Shown in pieces: positions 1 through 7,226 of a stretch of 32,392 nt of DNA. The stretch comes from Pseudomonas sp. Irchel 3E13 (GTDB taxonomy: Bacteria; Pseudomonadota; Gammaproteobacteria; Pseudomonadales; Pseudomonadaceae), in the NCBI RefSeq assembly GCF_900187455.1, contig NZ_FYDX01000012.1, positions 1 to 32,392 of the forward strand, written 5' to 3'. The translations under genes were made by a program, and so were the position numbers. How positions within the stretch are numbered: position 1 is the stretch's first letter; every line of letters starts with the position of its first letter. Under the pieces are notes generated by a model. That model searched no databases, had not been told where the DNA came from, and worked only from the letters and a program-made list of their open reading frames with translations.

Positions 1-127
1 CGATTACATCGAGATGTTCTATAACCCTAAACGCCGACACAGCAGTGCTATGCAGCTGTCTCCAGTAGAGTATGAGAAACGCTATTTCCTGAGCTTGGAG
101 AGTGTCTAGGAAACCAGGGGCGATTCA
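1..127 (+). mobile_element. Right end of an IS3-family insertion sequence
   Basis: The transposase stop is followed within about 18 bases by AAACCAGGGGCGATTCA, which resembles the right terminal repeat of IS3-family elements that begin TGAAYCGCC at the other end. The boundary at about 127 is inferred from that similarity and from the point where the monooxygenase-like frame begins. The left end and any target duplication are outside the window. Confidence 0.6.
2..109 (+). CDS. IS3-family transposase OrfB, C-terminal end (partial)
   Basis: The reading frame is open from the window edge and ends in TAG. The 35 visible residues contain FYNPKRRHSS and LSPVEYE, the signature of the C-terminal end of the DDE integrase core of IS3-family OrfB proteins, which catalyse strand transfer of the element. 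The start and catalytic residues lie left of the window, so whether the element is intact cannot be judged. It is followed at once by a plausible terminal repeat and then by a decapitated monooxygenase, which suggests that this IS inserted into that gene or mediated a deletion through it. The family call is firm; the exact IS name is not determined. Confidence 0.85.
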   Translation, partial: DYIEMFYNPKRRHSSAMQLSPVEYEKRYFLSLESV

Positions 128-373
128 CTGGAGTTTCTGGCTCAGCTTCCGGTTGTTGATCAGCAAGGGCATGTCCTCCAGCGGAACGGGGTGGCTGATC
201 AGGTACCTGGTTTGTACTTTGTGGGTTTACCCAAGCAAAGGAACTTCGCCTCGGCGACACTCAGGGGCGTAGGAGATGACGCTAGCTATCTGATGCCCAG
301 GCTGCTTGAGCACCTGAGCGAGGTTGGCGCGACGGAGAGAGACGCTTGGCTTCAGAGCAGTTGCTTACCCTAG
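128..373 (+). pseudogene. Flavin-dependent monooxygenase/oxidoreductase, C-terminal remnant
   Basis: The frame is open from the presumed IS end to a TAG at 371. It encodes VPGLYFVGLPKQ followed by a GVGDDA segment, which is the C-terminal pattern of FAD/NAD(P)-dependent CzcO/flavin monooxygenase-like proteins, where the chain returns to the FAD site. The FAD- and NADPH-binding Rossmann motifs (GxGxxG) that should lie several hundred residues upstream are absent because the IS3 end abuts the fragment. A GTG at 191 could start translation, but the product would lack both cofactor sites. I read it as a dead remnant. The family assignment rests on one short motif region and is moderate. Confidence 0.55.
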
Positions 374-650
374 GATACATGTTCGGTGAGTACCTTGTGG
401 CGATCAGATATTGTTGAGTACCGTTTTGTTTCCTAAAAAAGCGGTGACAAGAAAAATTAAGTAGGTGACAAAAATCACGGCTACAAGTACGGCCATCGCG
501 CCCTACACCGCTGGCAGCACACCGAATTGCGCGCTTTTCTGAGGCCTGGCAGTGATGGCGCCTCGTGGTATCAGTCATTTGTCACCGCCTTATTTAGCAA
601 ACGATACCGATCAGCTCGAAGCAGCGTGGCAGGCAAAGCGTGAAGCCGTC

Positions 651-1715
651 TTAGTCGACGCCGAGAGGCAGGCGCGCAGGAGGAAACAGCTCTACTTTTC
701 CGCTCCAGATAGTTTTCCAACCCCACTTTCGCAACGCCGAACTGCGCTCAAAGTCGCGCATGAATTCGGCAGATACTCCCCTGCGGCTGGGGGACAATTC
801 ATAGCGGGGGCGCATTGCATGGTAAACGTCGAATCCCATTTTTCCGTGAATCAACTGCGTCATGACCTTTACGCGCTGAGGCCACGTCAGACATTTCCCT
901 TTGCGGTTCGGATTTTGATAGACCATCAGATTTAAAAAAGCAGAAGCTTCGATATAGGCGTAGCTGTCCATGGATAACTGCAGATTACGTGGTGTGCCCA
1001 GACACAGAATATTATCAATCACCCAACTCACGACCTGATGAACTACTTTCCGAGATGCGAGCTCGATGGCGATCATCGTAAGTACATTGTGAGTCGCTAG
1101 TGTGGCCCGGCTCAGAAACTCATCTTGTTTAAGCTCATTTGCTTCAAGCACCAGGACTGTCAACCCAACCAACGCATCCAGGCTGGCACGCCGCTCCAAC
1201 TTATCAAGTATCAATTGAGAGCTAGGCTCACGAACAGAGTATGTAGAGAATCCTGTGTTCTCCGCAGTGAACAAAACGTTAAGTATATCTATGCTCAGGC
1301 CTTTGAGTAGTCCGTCGAAATCTGGCTTGTCCCGCTCCCCGAGCTCGGACATGAGTTTCCACAAAGGATGATTCAAGTCATGAGTAGAACCAGGTGCGAG
1401 ACGCTCAACCCGTGTCAATGTTTTAGCCTGTGGTGTAACTACATTTCGCTCATAGTTTGACCACTTGTTCGGGTAGCTCCTTATCGTTCCGTTAGTATTT
1501 CGTTTAAACGAATCTTCTTCGAAGTAAAACTCCAAGCCATAGGGCGACTCTATTCCGGTACGCTGTTTCAACCCCTCATACCAATAGGCGACACGCAGGT
1601 TCTCCAGCGGAGTTCTCCGCGTCCCTCCTGGCGCAACGATTTTATCGCGCGAGCTCTTTGCGAACTGTTCGTAGATTTGAATAATTCTATCTGCATCAAT
1701 CATTTGAGTGAGCAC
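651..1715 (-). CDS. Hypothetical protein, 354 residues
   Basis: A long uninterrupted frame that starts at GTG 1715, or alternatively at ATG 1703 four codons later; neither has a strong Shine-Dalgarno. I do not recognise the family. The protein looks soluble: no signal peptide or membrane segment is evident. The middle third (about residues 150-230) is rich in leucine and small residues and probably helical, and the C-terminus is basic (RRGVSAEFMRDFERSS). It is transcribed divergently from the small gene at 1816, sharing a roughly 100-bp intergenic region, which suggests a regulator/partner pair carried as mobile-region cargo. No catalytic motif was recognised, so no function is assigned. Confidence 0.6.
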   Translation of the reverse strand: MLTQMIDADRIIQIYEQFAKSSRDKIVAPGGTRRTPLENLRVAYWYEGLKQRTGIESPYGLEFYFEEDSFKRNTNGTIRSYPNKWSNYERNVVTPQAKTLTRVERLAPGSTHDLNHPLWKLMSELGERDKPDFDGLLKGLSIDILNVLFTAENTGFSTYSVREPSSQLILDKLERRASLDALVGLTVLVLEANELKQDEFLSRATLATHNVLTMIAIELASRKVVHQVVSWVIDNILCLGTPRNLQLSMDSYAYIEASAFLNLMVYQNPNRKGKCLTWPQRVKVMTQLIHGKMGFDVYHAMRPRYELSPSRRGVSAEFMRDFERSSALRKWGWKTIWSGKVELFPPARLPLGVD

Positions 1716-1815
1716 TCAGCGCATTTGTGCAGTAAGAAATGTAGAAGTCCTACGGCTGGTGCGCAAGACGATGGTTCTTTACCATGAACTGTGACTACAC
1801 GGGACAAATACAACG

Positions 1816-2088
1816 ATGGAAGAGCCCACCGAAGTAGACGCCCTCGCTTTCGAGCTGGAGGTCGACCTGAAAGATCGTTATGGCCTCATGGTCGGCAGTA
1901 GCGCGCTATGGCGCGAGCTTGGGTATGCGTCTTATGAGGCTTTCCGCAAGGCGAAACAGAGGGGGACGATTGAGGTGCCCCTGTTCGACGTACCGAACCG
2001 TAGAGGCTCATTCGCGCTGTCAAAAGAAGTCGCCAGTTGGGTCGCTCGACAGCGTTGCTCACCTGCCGGCGAAAAACCCGCTCAATGA
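1816..2088 (+). CDS. Small putative DNA-binding protein, 90 residues
   Basis: This 90-residue frame starts with ATG and is followed closely by a good terminator. Residues about 25-75 (SSALWRELGYASYEAFRKAK, then PNRRGSFALSKEVASWVARQ) have the layout of small AlpA/excisionase-like winged helix-turn-helix proteins: a helix that picks a site, a basic turn, then 'xxVxxWVxxR' at the end. The resemblance is by eye only. It is divergent from the 354-residue hypothetical gene, and the short shared intergenic region is the natural place for an operator if this protein regulates the pair. The DNA-binding role is inference. Confidence 0.55.
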   Translation: MEEPTEVDALAFELEVDLKDRYGLMVGSSALWRELGYASYEAFRKAKQRGTIEVPLFDVPNRRGSFALSKEVASWVARQRCSPAGEKPAQ

Positions 2089-2160
2089 GCCCAATCCCAT
2101 AGACCCCGTAGAGGTATCTGCCATGAGACCGGCCTAAAGTAATTGGCGGCATTGGGACGC

Positions 2161-2195
2161 AAAAAAGCCCAGGGGTGGAGCCCTAGGCTTTTTTT
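2161..2195 (+). terminator. Rho-independent terminator (probably bidirectional)
   Basis: AAAAAAGCC at 2161 pairs with GGCTTTTTT at 2186, with an inner GGG/CCC stem, and a T run follows. It lies 70 bases after the 90-residue gene. The A run on the other side lets it act in either direction, shielding that gene from the IS21-type element to the right. Confidence 0.85.
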
Positions 2196-2338
2196 GGTGA
2201 TCTGAGGCATTGCTTCATATACGCCACCATTCTGTGTCCCCCCGCGCCCGGCGTCAAGCCGGTCAACCCCCGTTCATCCATGAAAATCACGCGGCGTGTT
2301 CTGTGAGGAACAGCTATGCCCACCGCGCGGGAGGTGGC

Positions 2339-3889
2339 ATGAAACTACCAATGCATGCAGTACGCGAGGTGTTACGCCTCGCCACTGATTCAACGCTTTC
2401 CAACAGAGCCATCGGCCGTATGGCCAAGCTATCCCACAACTCGGTTCGCAAGATTCGCGACCACTTGGCGCTAAGTGGCGAGCTGTGGGAGGACTTGAGA
2501 GGCTTGGGCGACGATGCTCTAGCGGGTCGGTTATGGCTTTCCCGCAAAGCGCCTGTGAACCGGAAAGCCAGGCCCCAATGGATCAATGTCCATGAGCAAA
2601 TGAAGCAAGCCGATGTGACCCTGGAACTGCTCTGGCAGGAATACCGGGAATCAGAGCCAGAGGGGCTGTCCTACGCACAGTACACGCGTCTGTACCGAGA
2701 GTGGGTCAAACTGCAGAAGCTGAGCATGCGTCAGATCCACCTGCCCGGCGACAAGTGCTTTGTCGACTTCTGCGGTCGAACAGTCCCGATCACCAATCCG
2801 GCAACCGGTGCTCAATCGAATGCGCAGATCTTCGTGGCGACACTCGGGGCCTCGGGGTACTTTTTTGCCACAGCGGTCCCCAGCCAATCGGTTGCAGACT
2901 GGCTGATGTGTCATAAGCGAACCCTCGAGTTCTTCGACGGTGTTCCCCGCTACATTGTGCCGGACAATCTCAAATCTGCGGTGATCAAGAATACGCGTGA
3001 ACAAGTCGTACTCAACAGAGCGTATGCGGAGTTTTCAGATCACTATAACTTTACGGTACTTCCGGCTCGCCCTCGTAAACCCAAGGACAAATCACTCGGT
3101 GAGATAGGCGTGCAGATTGTCCAGCGCTTTGTTTTGGCGCGGCTTAGATCAACTACATTTTTCTCGTACGAAGAGCTGAATGAAAAAATCATGTATTGGG
3201 TCTCGGAGCTGAACAATAGAGTAACCAGGACCTATCCGAAAAGCCGAACGTCACAATTCCGTGAAATCGAGCAACCTGCCTTGCAAGGCCTTCCGGAGCA
3301 ACCGTACTCCTATTCGCAATGGGTCTATCAAGTGCGGGTTGGTAATGACTATCACGTCGCACTTGGCGAGCATAGCTATTCCGTCCCTTATCACTATGCA
3401 AGCCAGCTTGTTGATATGCGCGTGCACGGAGAGTGGCTCGAAATTCTTCATAAACACAAAGTGATCAGCTCGCACAGGGTCAACAGCGAACGCGGCACAA
3501 GTACACACCTTGAGCATCTATCGCCAAGCCATGGCCATTTCCACGATTCAAAGCCAGAGATGCTGATCGCGTGGGCAGAAACCATCGGCCCACAGACACT
3601 TATCTATGTCAGAAATAATCTTGAGCAGCGCCGAGACTTCGCTTCTGGACTGAAGGCCGTAATAGGCATTATGAGAGATGTCCGCAGAGGGGTTATCCCA
3701 GCACTGCGACTAGAGTCAGCCAGCGCCTACGCCAACTCATTGAACATTTTGGGTTCCGAACGGCTGCGATCAATTCTGCGCAACGAGTCTGACTTACGAA
3801 CCGTTGCCCGAAAGCCAGTCCTACCCATTGAGCACGACAATATTCGTGGTGCGCAGTACTACGCCTCTCAAGGAGATGAACCGCTATGA
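2339..3889 (+). CDS. istA: IS21-family transposase IstA
   Basis: IstA is the DDE transposase that binds the IS21 ends and performs cleavage and strand transfer. From ATG 2339 the product has 516 residues, a normal length. An N-terminal helix-turn-helix lies at about 20-42 (SNRAIGRMAKLSHNSVRKIR). The integrase core has candidate catalytic residues D143 (FVDFCG), D209 (VPDN) and E255 (KDKSLGE), with family-like spacing. The frame is open from 2210, but ATG 2339 is preferred because GGGAGG lies just upstream and the protein then begins at the expected N-terminus. The stop overlaps the istB start by four bases (ATGA), so the two are translationally coupled. No frameshift or missing catalytic residue is seen, so the gene looks intact. 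Confidence 0.93.
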   Translation: MKLPMHAVREVLRLATDSTLSNRAIGRMAKLSHNSVRKIRDHLALSGELWEDLRGLGDDALAGRLWLSRKAPVNRKARPQWINVHEQMKQADVTLELLWQEYRESEPEGLSYAQYTRLYREWVKLQKLSMRQIHLPGDKCFVDFCGRTVPITNPATGAQSNAQIFVATLGASGYFFATAVPSQSVADWLMCHKRTLEFFDGVPRYIVPDNLKSAVIKNTREQVVLNRAYAEFSDHYNFTVLPARPRKPKDKSLGEIGVQIVQRFVLARLRSTTFFSYEELNEKIMYWVSELNNRVTRTYPKSRTSQFREIEQPALQGLPEQPYSYSQWVYQVRVGNDYHVALGEHSYSVPYHYASQLVDMRVHGEWLEILHKHKVISSHRVNSERGTSTHLEHLSPSHGHFHDSKPEMLIAWAETIGPQTLIYVRNNLEQRRDFASGLKAVIGIMRDVRRGVIPALRLESASAYANSLNILGSERLRSILRNESDLRTVARKPVLPIEHDNIRGAQYYASQGDEPL

Positions 3890-4632
3890 GAACGATCGCC
3901 AGTACGACCGAGGAATTGAGCAATCTGGGATTGAGCGGAATGGCACAGGCCTACGAACGTCAGCTCGAAGACCCCGCTTTGCTAGCCCAGCCGTTCGATA
4001 CCAGGCTTGGTCTGATGATGGACGCTGAGCGGTCTGAGCGCGAAACGCGGAAGATAGAACGTCTGCTCAAGGCAGCGAAGTTGCGAGAATCACAGGCCGT
4101 GATGGAAAGCATAGAATTCAAGGCATCCAGAGGGCTCGACAGGAACGTCGTCATGACGTTGGGCGAATGTGAATGGCTACGTCGTCGGCAGAACGTCATC
4201 ATCACAGGAGCTACTGGTACCGGCAAAACCTGGCTCGCGTGTGCCCTGGGGAACCAAGCATGCCGTCAAGGGATGCACACGATCTACCGAACCGCGTCGA
4301 AACTCTTCGAAGACATCGCGCTTTCATATGCTGATCATTCGTTCCCGAAACTTCGCCGCCAACTCATCCGGGCGGAACTGCTCATCATCGATGACCTGGG
4401 CATCGGAGGGATCGACGATCAGTTGGGACGTTTTTTGCTGGATGTGATCGATCAGCAGTCACAAAACGGATCGCTGCTGGTTACGAGCCAGTATCCGCAG
4501 GAAAAATGGTATGACCTTTTCACTGACCCTACCATTGCAGACGCCACTCTTGATCGTGTCTTGCACAAGGCGCATACGATAGCGCTCAAAGGCGAATCGA
4601 TGCGCAGACTGAAAAGCAGAAAGCGCTCGTAG
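3886..4632 (+). CDS. istB: IS21-family helper ATPase IstB
   Basis: IstB is the AAA+ ATPase that assembles on target DNA and activates IstA for insertion. The 248-residue product has a family-typical N-terminal helical region, then Walker A GATGTGKT at about 108-115 and Walker B LLIIDD at about 165-170, with IstB-type C-terminal motifs (SQYP, then DRVLHKAH). Its length is normal. It starts inside the istA stop codon, so expression depends on istA translation. The iteron array begins seven bases after its stop. It looks intact, so this element could be active and could also act in trans on related ends in the window. Confidence 0.94.
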   Translation: MRTIASTTEELSNLGLSGMAQAYERQLEDPALLAQPFDTRLGLMMDAERSERETRKIERLLKAAKLRESQAVMESIEFKASRGLDRNVVMTLGECEWLRRRQNVIITGATGTGKTWLACALGNQACRQGMHTIYRTASKLFEDIALSYADHSFPKLRRQLIRAELLIIDDLGIGGIDDQLGRFLLDVIDQQSQNGSLLVTSQYPQEKWYDLFTDPTIADATLDRVLHKAHTIALKGESMRRLKSRKRS

Positions 4633-4638
4633 CCTGAG

Positions 4639-4703
4639 TGGTCACGTCGGACGCAATTGGTCAGATCGAATGCAATTGACTGGTCAAGTGCAATGCAATC
4701 AGT
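4639..4703 (+). repeat. TGGTCA iteron array A (right end of the IS21-type element)
   Basis: TGGTCA occurs at 4639, 4658 and 4681, each followed by a variant of GATCGAATGCAAT, giving repeat spacings of 19 and 23 bases. The same iteron recurs at 5139-5203 and 22134-22162. Multiple short repeats at the termini are a known feature of IS21-family elements and serve as transposase-binding sites. That these are IstA sites is inferred from position. Confidence 0.75.
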
Positions 4704-4782
4704 TGAATCTGCGGGAAAATCGCTTTTCAAGATATGGCCGGGCCGAGGTTCGACTGGATTTCCATAGGCTTATCCAGGTAAC

Positions 4783-4992
4783 TCAAAATGGATCCGGTCC
4801 CTCTTCAACACCGATGAATGTGATCTCCCGGGGCTCACTTTCGTGTTGCCACCCGAAGAGATAGTGCACCCACTGATACTCACCTTGATGTCGATCAGCG
4901 ACGAGTAACAACGTCCACCCCGCGAGCAGGAGCCGGTTGGCGTTTTCTTCACTGCGCGTGCTGATCAGCTTCGTCGTCTTTTCAATGCTCAA
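4783..4992 (-). CDS. Hypothetical 69-residue protein (cassette copy 1)
   Basis: The start chosen is TTG 4992, because the sequence GAGGTGG lies about six bases upstream and both the ribosome site and the TTG are preserved in the second copy at 21779-21988. Upstream of that codon the two copies stop matching at protein level. The product begins MSIEKTTKLISTRSE and contains LLLAGWTLLLVADR and WVHYLFGWQ, then an acidic tail ending GPDPF. It resembles small Pseudomonas hypothetical proteins with a NANxLLxAGWxLL core that I cannot name. The copies differ by scattered substitutions that keep the frame, which argues for a real gene. No function is assigned. Confidence 0.65.
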   Translation of the reverse strand: MSIEKTTKLISTRSEENANRLLLAGWTLLLVADRHQGEYQWVHYLFGWQHESEPREITFIGVEEGPDPF

Positions 4993-5138
4993 GCGTGGCC
5001 ACCTCAGAATGGAGAGTGCGATCAAGCCCATGACCGGACTCACGCAAACGCTACGGCCTATCATAGCCTGGCACTGGAGTTACGAATCCTAATCCCTGAT
5101 TTCAGCACAGACACCTGGTTTCGAGCGATGCGAATGAC

Positions 5139-5203
5139 TGGTCAGATCGAATGCAATTGGGTGGTCACATCGAATGCAAACAGCTGGTCAAGTCAATGCA
5201 ATT
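5139..5203 (+). repeat. TGGTCA iteron array B, abutting a truncated gene
   Basis: TGGTCA occurs at 5139, 5162 and 5185 with an exact 23-base period, each followed by a GATCGAATGCAAT variant. The last repeat ends at about 5203, exactly where response-regulator homology begins in mid-domain. The array therefore marks an element end that removed the 5' part of that gene. The first two repeats and the 350 bases before them are duplicated at 21778-22162. Confidence 0.75.
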
Positions 5204-5479
5204 ACCCACGAGTGCGCAAGCGCCGATGACGCAATGCAAAAACTGCGAGAGGGTCAACCGTTGGCGTTGTTGATTACCGATGTGCGCATGCCCGGTCACT
5301 ATGACGGGCTCGATCTGGCCAAAGCGGTCTGGGGTTTGCGCCCGGAGCTTCCGGTCATTATCGTTTCCGGCAATACGGTGCTCGAGCCAGGTTTTCTTCC
5401 AGCCAACGCTCGGTTCATCACCAAACCATGCACTCTGGATGCATTAAGCCACGCGATCAATGAGCTCTTAGGCCTCTGA
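5204..5479 (+). pseudogene. Response regulator receiver, N-terminally truncated
   Basis: Residues from THECASADDAM onwards match the second half of a CheY-like receiver: the phospho-acceptor aspartate in LLITDVRMPG, the conserved Ser in IIVSGN and the Lys-Pro in ITKPC are all present. Missing are the first 25-30 residues, which carry beta-strand 1 and the acidic Mg-binding pair. The upstream sequence is the TGGTCA iteron array rather than a receiver N-terminus. An ATG inside the array (5174) keeps the frame open, but the product could not bind Mg normally. It is convergent with, and 24 bases from, the histidine kinase gene, so it was probably the partner or a relative of that kinase before the truncation. 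Confidence 0.8.
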
Positions 5480-5503
5480 AGCACAGAGTTAGCGGTCGAG
5501 CCC

Positions 5504-7054
5504 TTACACCTTGAATCGCACGCGGATGGTGCTTTTTCCGGACTGTCTGTCGATCGAGATGGCCGCAGCCCCGTATCCGCAGTAATTTTTGACCAGACGC
5601 ATACCAAGGCCGGTACCGGTTGGCTTGGGGTAAGTGTCCGGGAAACCATCCCCCTCGTCTGAAACGCTGATCAGGGCGTGATCGCCGGCATCCTTCACCT
5701 CGACTTCAATGGTCCCTTTCCCGTATTTCAGCGCATTGGTGATCAACTCCGAAACCACCAGGCCTAACGGCGCCATTCGTTCTGGAGGAAGCACCAATGG
5801 GTCGGCATCTAGCTCGATTTTTCGGTCAGCCAGTGCTCGGCCTAAGTCGCCCAGCAACGCCTTGAGGTAGTCCGATGCCAGAATGGCTTGCTCTTGCGAG
5901 GCGTTGTATAGGCGCTCATGCACGGTGGCAATGGTGACGACGCGACCGGCCGCTGTTTGAAGCTGAATCCTGACAGCCTCATCGGGAGTCAGGTTGGCTT
6001 GTAGGAGCAGCAAGGTATTGACCAGATGGAGGCTGTTCTTGACCCGGTGATGGACCTCCTCGACGTCCATGTTGCTTCTGCTGAGTTGGGTGTTTTGCGC
6101 TTCTATCAGCGATAGCAACTGGGCTTCGTGATGCCGACGCTCAGTAATGTCCCGGGAGACCGCAATCACTTTTTCTACAGCGCCTTCAGGACCCAAGATA
6201 GGGGCGACAGTCACATCCCACCACTTGGGCTCAGCGAGTGCTGTAGGACAGAGGGCCTCGAAACGTGTGGACTCGCCGCTCACGACCTTTTCCAATGCAT
6301 CAAGTACCAGTGATTCAGACTCTTGAGGCCATAGATGCCACCAGGATTTGCCTTTGACTTGAGCCAGGTCGCCAATCTGCATCAAACACAGGCCGGCGTC
6401 GTTCATGAATTCGATTTCCCCCTCGGTCGAAAGGACCTTCACGCAGTCGGGACTGGCGTTGAGCATGCTTTCCGAATAGGGGTTTGAAGCGGGAACGTCA
6501 GCGCCGGCGGCCAGTCTTTCCAAGGTCATCGAGATAACGTTGGATATACCTTCGAGAAAGACCAGGTCGCTTTCGATGAAGTCATCACCGTCACTACTGT
6601 CAGCTTCCAATACCCCAAAAGGGACCGAGATGCCCCGGATAGGTACGTTGATCGCGCGCTCTATGCCGTATCTCTTCAGCAGCTCTGGGGTCCGAAAACG
6701 CTCTTCCTGGCCGAGATGGTTGGAAAGCACTGGACGGTAGGTCGATATCGCGTAGCCGGCCGGGCTCGCGACATCGCCGCCTACAACCGCCCTACCGATG
6801 TCCTCCTCATCCCAGCCGACCCCGTAAGCGAGGAGGAAATCATTGGTGTCCTCAATCGGAGTAAGGACCTTGGCAAAGCGCGTTTGCATCCCCTCTGCCA
6901 CCACCGTACATGCCTGATTAATCAACGGATCAAGGCTGTTCGATTTCAGCGAGTGAACACCAAACTCGACAACCAATTCATGCTGTCTCTTGAGTCGGGC
7001 ATGAGTCTTTCGTAGCGCAGCCCGAATCGTCTCATCAGGAGTCGAGTGTTCCAT
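5504..7054 (-). CDS. GAF-PAS sensor histidine kinase (HisKA_2 type)
   Basis: A soluble 516-residue sensor kinase without membrane segments, so a cytoplasmic signal is expected. A GAF domain covers about 30-180, a PAS domain about 195-310 (ending in the RDITERR motif) and a HisKA_2 dimerisation domain about 320-400 with EVHHRVKN (phospho-acceptor His335). The HATPase domain at about 410-516 has the N box ELITNALKYG and the G motifs DEGDGF and GTGLGMRLV. HisKA_2 kinases often pass phosphate to stand-alone receivers; three such receivers lie in this window (5204, 9293 and 10094), the nearest one broken. The start at ATG 7054 gives a normal N-terminus. The sensed signal is unknown; GAF/PAS cofactor ligands could not be identified. 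Confidence 0.92.
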   Translation of the reverse strand: MEHSTPDETIRAALRKTHARLKRQHELVVEFGVHSLKSNSLDPLINQACTVVAEGMQTRFAKVLTPIEDTNDFLLAYGVGWDEEDIGRAVVGGDVASPAGYAISTYRPVLSNHLGQEERFRTPELLKRYGIERAINVPIRGISVPFGVLEADSSDGDDFIESDLVFLEGISNVISMTLERLAAGADVPASNPYSESMLNASPDCVKVLSTEGEIEFMNDAGLCLMQIGDLAQVKGKSWWHLWPQESESLVLDALEKVVSGESTRFEALCPTALAEPKWWDVTVAPILGPEGAVEKVIAVSRDITERRHHEAQLLSLIEAQNTQLSRSNMDVEEVHHRVKNSLHLVNTLLLLQANLTPDEAVRIQLQTAAGRVVTIATVHERLYNASQEQAILASDYLKALLGDLGRALADRKIELDADPLVLPPERMAPLGLVVSELITNALKYGKGTIEVEVKDAGDHALISVSDEGDGFPDTYPKPTGTGLGMRLVKNYCGYGAAAISIDRQSGKSTIRVRFKV

Positions 7055-7226
7055 AAACGGTGTTCCACAACGGGAGTGGGGGGTCGTTATCGTCGCACCG
7101 GCGCACTACAGAAAACAATCGCATCGATGATGGAGCTTCAGCGGCACTTGGGCAGCTCTCCAGCATAGTTCAGCCGTCGAGCGAATGTCCTGGTCCTGGA
7201 CCTTTAGGAGAAGGTTTTGTCGAGGA

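Larger units (their letters stand above)
2233..4703 (+). mobile_element. IS21-family insertion sequence (istA-istB)
   Basis: It contains the two-gene istA/istB transposition operon with the usual 4-base overlap. The right end carries three TGGTCA iterons between 4639 and 4703, in keeping with the multiple terminal transposase-binding repeats known for IS21-family elements. The left boundary is not resolved: no inverted copies of the iteron were found before istA, and 2233 (TGTGTCCCCCC) is only a guess based on the usual TG start and leader length. The left end may have been lost or may use a diverged repeat. Confidence 0.65.

Noticed and set aside
552..935. Plus-strand frame of 127 codons
   Set aside because: It overlaps the end of the 354-residue minus-strand gene and has no ribosome site or motif.
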